11,134 nucleotides of DNA from Euperipatoides rowelli (lineage: Eukaryota > Onychophora > Udeonychophora > Euonychophora > Peripatopsidae): the NCBI GenBank assembly GCA_003024985.2, contig PXIH01S0035787.1. The stretch is one strand, 5' to 3'. Within the stretch, counting starts at the first letter, position 1. Every line of letters begins with the position of its first letter. Positions 7,242-11,134 of this stretch are shown here, one piece after another. A program made the translations under genes and the position numbers. The notes under the pieces are model-generated. The model saw only the letters and a list, made by a program, of their open reading frames with translations. It ran no database searches and had not been told where the DNA came from.

Positions 7242-8080
7242 TTTTTTTTTCCTCCTGCTGCAAGATTTCCTCACGATAGTGATGGTTTCCATCAACCAAA
7301 AACTTTTCAATCTCCTCGGCCATTCCTCTCTATCCTTACATTTAGGCTTGAGTCACCCTCTCTTCACCTTCTCTCTGCTTCCAAATATAACATTATCTTT
7401 GGTAATCGTTCTTCTTGCATTCTTCTAACATGACCAATACCATACCACTTTATTATTTTCTCATTGATGGTCTTTAATTTGTTTCCATTCATTTTCATTC
7501 TCTTTTAAATTTCTTCATTGGTTTTCCTCTCCAATCTTGATATTCTGGCTAATATTTACCAGAAATCTATCTCCGTTGATAACATTTACACTGAAATTCC
7601 TTATTTATGGTCCAGGTTTCAGCTCCATATATCTATGATCTGAATAATGGTGAAAATACGAGTTTTTTTTTATCCTTTCCAATATATTTCTGCTCCATAG
7701 GACATAATCGCTAGCTAATAACTTTTGTTGTTTTATTCACCCTACTTCCAATTTCTCTTTTGGATAAACTATTGTTTTCAATAATAGATCTTAAATACCT
7801 GAAATGGTCTTTAGTATTAATCTTATTTCCTTCTATTGTCAATTCATTCTGTCCGTCCATCATCATATAGTCTGTTTTTACATAATTAATTCTGAGTCAC
7901 TATCATGAAAAATTCTTCCACTAATTTTCTAGTCATGTAGTTGTTATCTGGATCCTGAGTGATTATTACCTGATCATCTGAGCATAAGTTAAAAAGAAAC
8001 TATTGTTGGCTATAGGTACTCCCATTTTTCTGAAGTTTTAGTTCACTCCCTCAAACAGCCCTGTAAGAGTTCATTGTTTG
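7242..8080 (-). pseudogene. Decayed non-LTR retrotransposon (LINE) reverse transcriptase, 3' fragment
   Basis: Minus-strand translation in shifting frames gives a clear reverse transcriptase C-terminal half with many stops and frameshifts. In order there is FLFNLCSDDQVIITQDPD (the Y-x-D-D catalytic box worn to CSDD, complement 7970-7984 for the core), then a FRYLRSIIENNSLSKREIGS block (the usual 'YLGSII...EI..RI' motif), then YGAETWTINKEF, then WYGIGHVRRMQEERLPKIM (complement 7391-7447). These four motifs in this order mark the thumb and C-terminal region of LINE reverse transcriptases found widely in arthropods. It ends next to a T run (7242-7251), consistent with an antisense poly(A) tail. 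The endonuclease and the N-terminal half of the RT are absent, as in a 5'-truncated insertion. The clade (RTE, CR1 or Jockey-like) is not settled by eye. It lies in the same orientation as the host gene, in its intron, and cannot be functional. Confidence 0.88.
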
Positions 8081-8486
8081 TCGTTACTAATTTAAAAAAA
8101 AATCAAACATCATTCATATTATCAATAAAAACTATGAGATGTTGGGAAAATATGAAAGTATCAAAGCATTTTTTAACAAATGGAATGTTAAAAAACAATG
8201 AATGCAGTAAATTAAAGTACACAGACATTGTATAGAAAAATATAGATAAATACAGGAGATTTCAAGGAGCTTACATTTCATCCCTTGTGATCCTGTACTT
8301 CACCTTATCCACATTTTATTAAGTTCATTTAAGTATCAAACTTCTGTATGTATAAACAACTCCATTCCTATCATATAGAGATTTGGTAAAAATTTCAGAA
8401 ATTTTCTTATTTTACTAAATGATGGTTTTAGTTTAGATTTATATTATAAGATCATTCTATTCCTATAAATCAAACAACTTTAGATA
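8081..8486. other. Intronic AT-rich DNA, nothing recognised
   Basis: Between the LINE fragment and the large palindrome. No frame, tRNA-like box or clear repeat was seen. It may include worn LINE sequence upstream of the recognisable RT part. Confidence 0.45.
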
Positions 8487-9236
8487 AAAATTGTTCCATT
8501 TTAAAGATCTATAAACAACAAAAATGTACTATTAAAATATACAATACAATAATAATGTAAAAAAAAATTAAAATTAGAATATAAAATTAAAACTGAAAAA
8601 TGAGTATCAAATATCTCTTTCAAATCCTACCTCTATCTTGCTTGATCAAGTTCTCAATTAAAAATGAGTTAAAACTTGTTTGAAAATTATCAATTGTAAG
8701 TTATACCATGAAGGCCAGATAATTTTAATTAATAAACAAGGGACAATCCAGTATCAATATTTAAACCTCAATTTAGGCTTTTAATAAAAATAGCTTAGTA
8801 ATATCCTGTTGAAAGAAAGCATAATGCTACTTAATTATTGAAAGCTGAAGATCTTTTTGCTTAAAAAACTTCAAACCAGTTTTAAATCTTGATGCTGGAT
8901 TGTCTTTTTCAAAATGTCAAATTATTCAATATTAATCTTTGGAGTTTTTCTTTCATAGTTGTGCTTCATAATAGCTATCATTTACATATGTCTGCCTAAT
9001 ATTAATTTAAATTTTATATTCTTCCTGATATAACTTACAGTTGAAACTTTTCAAACAAGTTTTAACACTTTTGTAATTGAAAATTTCATAAAGATAGAGG
9101 TATGATTTGAAAGAGATATTTCAGTTTAATATTCCAATCATTAATTATATGTTCTTATTTTTTTACATTATTATTATTATTATAGTGTATTTTAATTATC
9201 ATATTTGTTTATAAATCTTGAAAAAGGAACAATTTT
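8487..9236. mobile_element. Large imperfect palindrome (fold-back / MITE-like), about 750 bases
   Basis: The left arm 8487-8714 matches the reverse complement of 9021-9236. Shared blocks include AAAATTGTTCC, ATAAACAA, ATATCTCTTTCAAATC-TACC then TCTATCTT (8611-8639 against 9091-9119), GTTAAAACTTGTTTGAAAA (exact) and GTAAGTTATA. A second pair, GACAATCCAG-ATCAA-ATTTAAA (8742-8767 and complement 8880-8904), continues the symmetry inwards. The arms therefore reach nearly to the centre (~8823), with about 90 extra bases in the right arm. No coding capacity. A fold-back element or an old inverted duplication are both possible; the outer ends and target duplication are unclear. An ATT microsatellite lies at about 9167-9183 in the right arm. 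Confidence 0.75.
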
Positions 9237-9310
9237 GTGCTGAAAATATTTATTACCATAGGATTAGTATAATATTCCTATAATACAAATTTGAAATAAA
9301 ACCATTATTT

Positions 9311-9514
9311 CTAGCCCTGTAGGGCTAGTCAAGTCAGTAAGGCACTCCCATTGGCATGCTCCAGGACCAAGCTAGTCACTGGTTCAAATCTGGGGAAATC
9401 TACCTCGGATTATACTTTGTACAAGAAGACTTTTTTTTAATGAATATTGATTTTGTAAATAATTATACATAATAAGAAAAATATGTGGGTTTTTATTTTT
9501 TATAAAAAAAAAAA
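9311..9514 (+). mobile_element. tRNA-headed SINE-like element with short target duplication
   Basis: Starts with a perfect palindrome CTAGCCCTGTAGGGCTAG (9311-9328) that overlaps an A-box-like TAGTCAAGTCAGTAAGGC (9326-9343). A good B-box GGTTCAAATCT lies at 9381-9391. Downstream, TTTGTACAAGAAG matches TTCGTACAAGTAG of the 3619-3930 element, and TGTAAATAATTATACATAATAAG resembles the 3' part of the SINE at 4255. It ends in an A run (about 9504-9514). CATTATT occurs just before (9303-9309) and just after (9515-9521), a plausible 7-base target duplication. Confidence 0.65.
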
Positions 9515-9654
9515 CATTATTAGTACGATAATAGTTTCTGAAATTTTGGCTCAATCTTAATAATATGATGAAAAAGGACTTAATTGGCTATTTATCTATC
9601 ACAAATATATATCTATTAATCTGTCTGTGTATATGTTACAGATTTTATCCTAAA

Positions 9655-9753
9655 TGAGTTAAAACTAATTTTAACTACGGTAGTTGAAATTCGTATTAAC
9701 GATATAGCACTAGTTTTATCTGAAATTAGTTTAAATTAATTTTAAATAGTTTT
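9655..9753 (-). repeat. Copy of a palindromic AGTTAAAACTAGTTTT-type repeat (inverted relative to 10359-10450)
   Basis: This stretch matches the reverse complement of 10359-10450 along most of its length. Shared blocks include ACTAGTTTTAACTA-like, GTATTAAC-ATATA-CACT, AAATTAGT and AATTTTAA-TAGTT. The unit is itself built from variants of AACTAGTTAAAACTAGTT, which is self-complementary. It lies outside the terminal repeats of the element at 10027-10712, so it is an independent copy of the same repeat. Confidence 0.6.
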
Positions 9754-10026
9754 GTTTGCATGAATTTTTCTTTCCACATAACTTCTTTTGAGGTGGAAGA
9801 CATAACAAATTATATTGTGATCAATAATATAAACAATGTAAAAGAATACATCTTAAATTCAATGTTATATTTTTGAAAATTTTCCTAATTAAATATGTAT
9901 GTATTTTTAAGTCTTGTTTATAGACTAGCATCGAGTACACTAATAGTTACATTTCAAACTTCAGTAATCTAGCAATAACACTCATTTGAACTATTGACAG
10001 TTTTTTTAGTTTTGACTAAACCATGG
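9754..10026. other. Intronic AT-rich DNA, nothing recognised
   Basis: Between the palindromic repeat copy and the terminal-inverted-repeat element. Only a weak inverted pair (CTTTCCAC ... GTGGAAG, about 9770-9800) is visible. Confidence 0.45.
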
Positions 10027-10150
10027 ACAGAATCTTAAAATATTTTAATATTAGCTCCCCCAGGTGACAAATAGGTGAACTAATTCAAAATATCATTTTT
10101 GATAAACCTGTTGTTTTGGATTATATTTTCACACCTGCATTTAATAATTT

Positions 10151-10351
10151 GGTACTTTTTCGTTTTTCTCACCCAATTGTGATACACACAAGGCTGATAT
10201 AGGGCCAGGATAGGATTAAGGTTAGAGTATCGTTTAATAAAATAAAATGTTAAATATATGGATATATTAATATATGAACATTATTCCTACACTGACCCTA
10301 TATCAGACTTGTCTGCATTACAATTGCAGTTGGGGGGGGGGGAGAAGTACC
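10151..10351. mobile_element. Nested ~200-base inverted-repeat element (MITE)
   Basis: The left arm 10151-10214 matches the reverse complement of 10286-10351. It starts GGTACTT and includes CAATTGT, AT-CA-ACAAG then CTGATATAGGG-CAG-GTAGG-type blocks. The loop of about 70 bases is very AT-rich. Extending each arm by TT gives TTGGTAC...GTACCAA with TAAT immediately outside on both sides (10145-10148 and 10354-10357), a possible 4-base target duplication. A run of ten or more G (about 10332-10342) in the right arm replaces a T/C-rich stretch opposite it. It sits just inside the left arm of the larger element, so it probably inserted later. Confidence 0.7.
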
Positions 10352-10358
10352 AATAATA

Positions 10359-10560
10359 GTTTCAACTAGTTAAAATTAGTTTTGACTAATTTTGGGTAAA
10401 AACAGTGTTATATTGTTAATACTAATTTTAACTAGTTAAAACTAGTTTCAGAAAATAGTATCAGTTCTATTTAGTTTTGATTAATTAAAAATAATATTTT
10501 CGATATACCGTAGATAATTTTAGTTCAAACGAGTTAAAATTAGTTTGAATTTATTACGGA
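10359..10560 (+). repeat. Array of palindromic AACTAGTTAAAACTAGTT variants
   Basis: Multiple degenerate units such as TTCAACTAGTTAAAATTAGT, TTTAACTAGTTAAAACTAG and AACGAGTTAAAATTAGTTT occupy the interior of the larger inverted-repeat element. Each is close to self-complementary. The part 10359-10450 also occurs in inverted form at 9655-9753. Confidence 0.65.
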
Positions 10561-10872
10561 AGAAAACTGTATACAATATAATCGTATTATTCTACAATTA
10601 AAGGGGTGAGAATGATATAATCCAAAGCCACCTTTTTAGAAAAAAATATTTTGAATTAGTTCACCTTTTTGTCATCTTGGAGAGCTCATATCAAAATATT
10701 TTAATATTCTGTTCAAAGATTCTCACTACTTCAGTTATTTGGATGAAGGAAAGAATTAAAAATATTTATTTCCAATAAACCATTAACTTAAACCCTTTTC
10801 ATTTTTCATATTTTTTTTAAAAGAGCCTAATTAGTTCTGTTAAATTTACTAAATGAAATAACCTTCACATAC

Positions 10873-11027
10873 CTCACAAGCATCTTTGCCTCTTGTCCCA
10901 GCACATGTGAAAGAGTTATCTAGCTGATAATAAGGTCCAAGTTCACTTTGCCTATAGAGTTGTTGGCAGACATCATTGCTTACAATAGGAACCTCAACCT
11001 CTTTTAATACTGATGAAAAGTAGCCCT
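10873..11027 (-). CDS. Serine protease homologue, penultimate coding exon
   Basis: A 155-base internal exon on the minus strand. It starts after a pyrimidine-rich acceptor (TGTTTTCTTTTGTATTAG, complement of 11045-11028) and ends at GAG|GTATGT. The first two bases complete a codon from the missing upstream exon; then 51 codons run from GYFSSVLKEVEVPIVSNDVC to FTCAGTRGKDACE. VLKEVEVPIVS-D-C, the L-x-NSFTCAG segment and DAC match the S1 protease region just before the active-site serine. DAC places Asp189 at the base of the S1 pocket, as in trypsin, and the exon joins in phase 0 to GDGGSPL in the terminal exon. The His57 and Asp102 region, signal peptide and any CLIP domain lie upstream beyond 11134. 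The insert YRQSELGPYYQLDNS between two cysteines is typical of CLIP-domain proteases and homologues. Confidence 0.92.
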
Positions 11028-11134
11028 CTAATACAAAAGAAAACAATATATGAGATAACAAATACTCAAATTTATTGTAACCATTTGGAATTATGGGAAA
11101 CGAATTTGCTATTATATATATATATACAGTGTAT
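11028..11134 (-). other. Start of the next upstream intron of the protease homologue gene
   Basis: The acceptor AG is at complement 11029-11028, with a pyrimidine tract up to about 11048. The rest is AT-rich and ends in a (TA)n microsatellite (about 11111-11127) at the window edge. Confidence 0.6.

Larger units (their letters stand above)
10027..10712. mobile_element. Non-autonomous DNA element with ~110-base terminal inverted repeats
   Basis: Bases 10027-10136 match the reverse complement of 10603-10712 without length change, at roughly 80% by eye. The longest exact block is AGGTGAACTAATTCAAAATAT. Others are ACAGAAT-TTAAAATATTTT at the ends and TTTGGATTATAT near the inner border. No transposase is encoded. 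The interior holds a second inverted-repeat element (10151-10351) and a palindromic motif array (10359-10560). A clear target duplication was not found, so the superfamily is not assigned. Confidence 0.8.
6354..10872 (-). other. Last intron of the serine protease homologue gene (4,519 bases)
   Basis: Bounded on the minus strand by donor GAG|GTATGT (GT at complement 10872-10871) and acceptor TTTAG|GGT (AG at complement 6355-6354). Joining at these sites gives KDACE-GDGGSPL, with spacing exactly as in the S1 family. The intron has been enlarged by insertions: a SINE (6461-6876), a LINE fragment (about 7242-8080), a palindrome (8487-9236), a second SINE (9311-9514) and nested inverted-repeat elements (10027-10712). 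Unassigned AT-rich stretches (about 6890-7240, 8081-8486 and 9522-10026) carry no gene that I can see. Confidence 0.9.

Noticed and set aside
9655-10560. CRISPR-like repeat array
   Set aside because: Units are degenerate, palindromic and irregularly spaced, without unique spacers, in an arthropod-type intron.
10849-10872. Translation of the protease exon continuing past DACE into the next seven codons
   Set aside because: GAG|GTATGT is a strong donor, and splicing to 6353 restores the exact S1 spacing DACEGDGG; the read-through codons are intronic.

Overview
The window looks like AT-rich nuclear DNA from an arthropod, most likely an insect. The reasons are spliced genes with GT-AG introns, AATAAA poly(A) signals, a serine protease homologue of a type known from arthropod immunity, a C2H2 zinc-finger protein with a fast-evolving look, and dense small transposable elements. 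The order cannot be fixed from sequence alone; a hemipteroid insect is only a guess. There are no bacterial-style operons, ribosome binding sites or CRISPR arrays.

Two host genes converge. On the plus strand, one exon (acceptor after 1119) carries the complete coding region of a 194-residue, six-finger C2H2 protein (1169-1753), with a poly(A) signal at 2027-2036. On the minus strand are the last two coding exons of a trypsin-like protein (11027-10873 and 6353-6186), split by a 4,519-base intron; the 5' part of the gene lies beyond the window. The joined exons read DACEGDGGSPLVC across the active site, so the catalytic serine is glycine and the protein is a non-catalytic serine protease homologue, probably a CLIP-domain (CLIPA) type. 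Its 3' UTR probably runs to about 5160.

Almost everything else is mobile DNA. It includes a tRNA-derived SINE with a 12-base target duplication near the left end (320-558); a piggyBac-type MITE with perfect 17-base ends and TTAA duplications (2812-3128); two copies of one ~400-base SINE family in opposite orientations (4255-4630 and 6461-6876); three further tRNA-headed SINE-like elements that share parts (3619-3930, 4709-5005, 9311-9514); a decayed LINE reverse transcriptase (about 7242-8080, minus); a ~750-base imperfect palindrome (8487-9236); and a terminal-inverted-repeat element (10027-10712) with a second, smaller inverted-repeat element nested in it (10151-10351). Seven or more of these insertions sit inside or next to the protease gene, and they account for much of its last intron.

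One stretch is probably an assembly error: 350-573 and 575-798 are identical over 224 bases and separated by a single N, as expected for overlapping contig ends joined without merging. I see no new multi-gene system. The most interesting points are the catalytically dead protease homologue, the nested palindromic elements and the modular SINE set.
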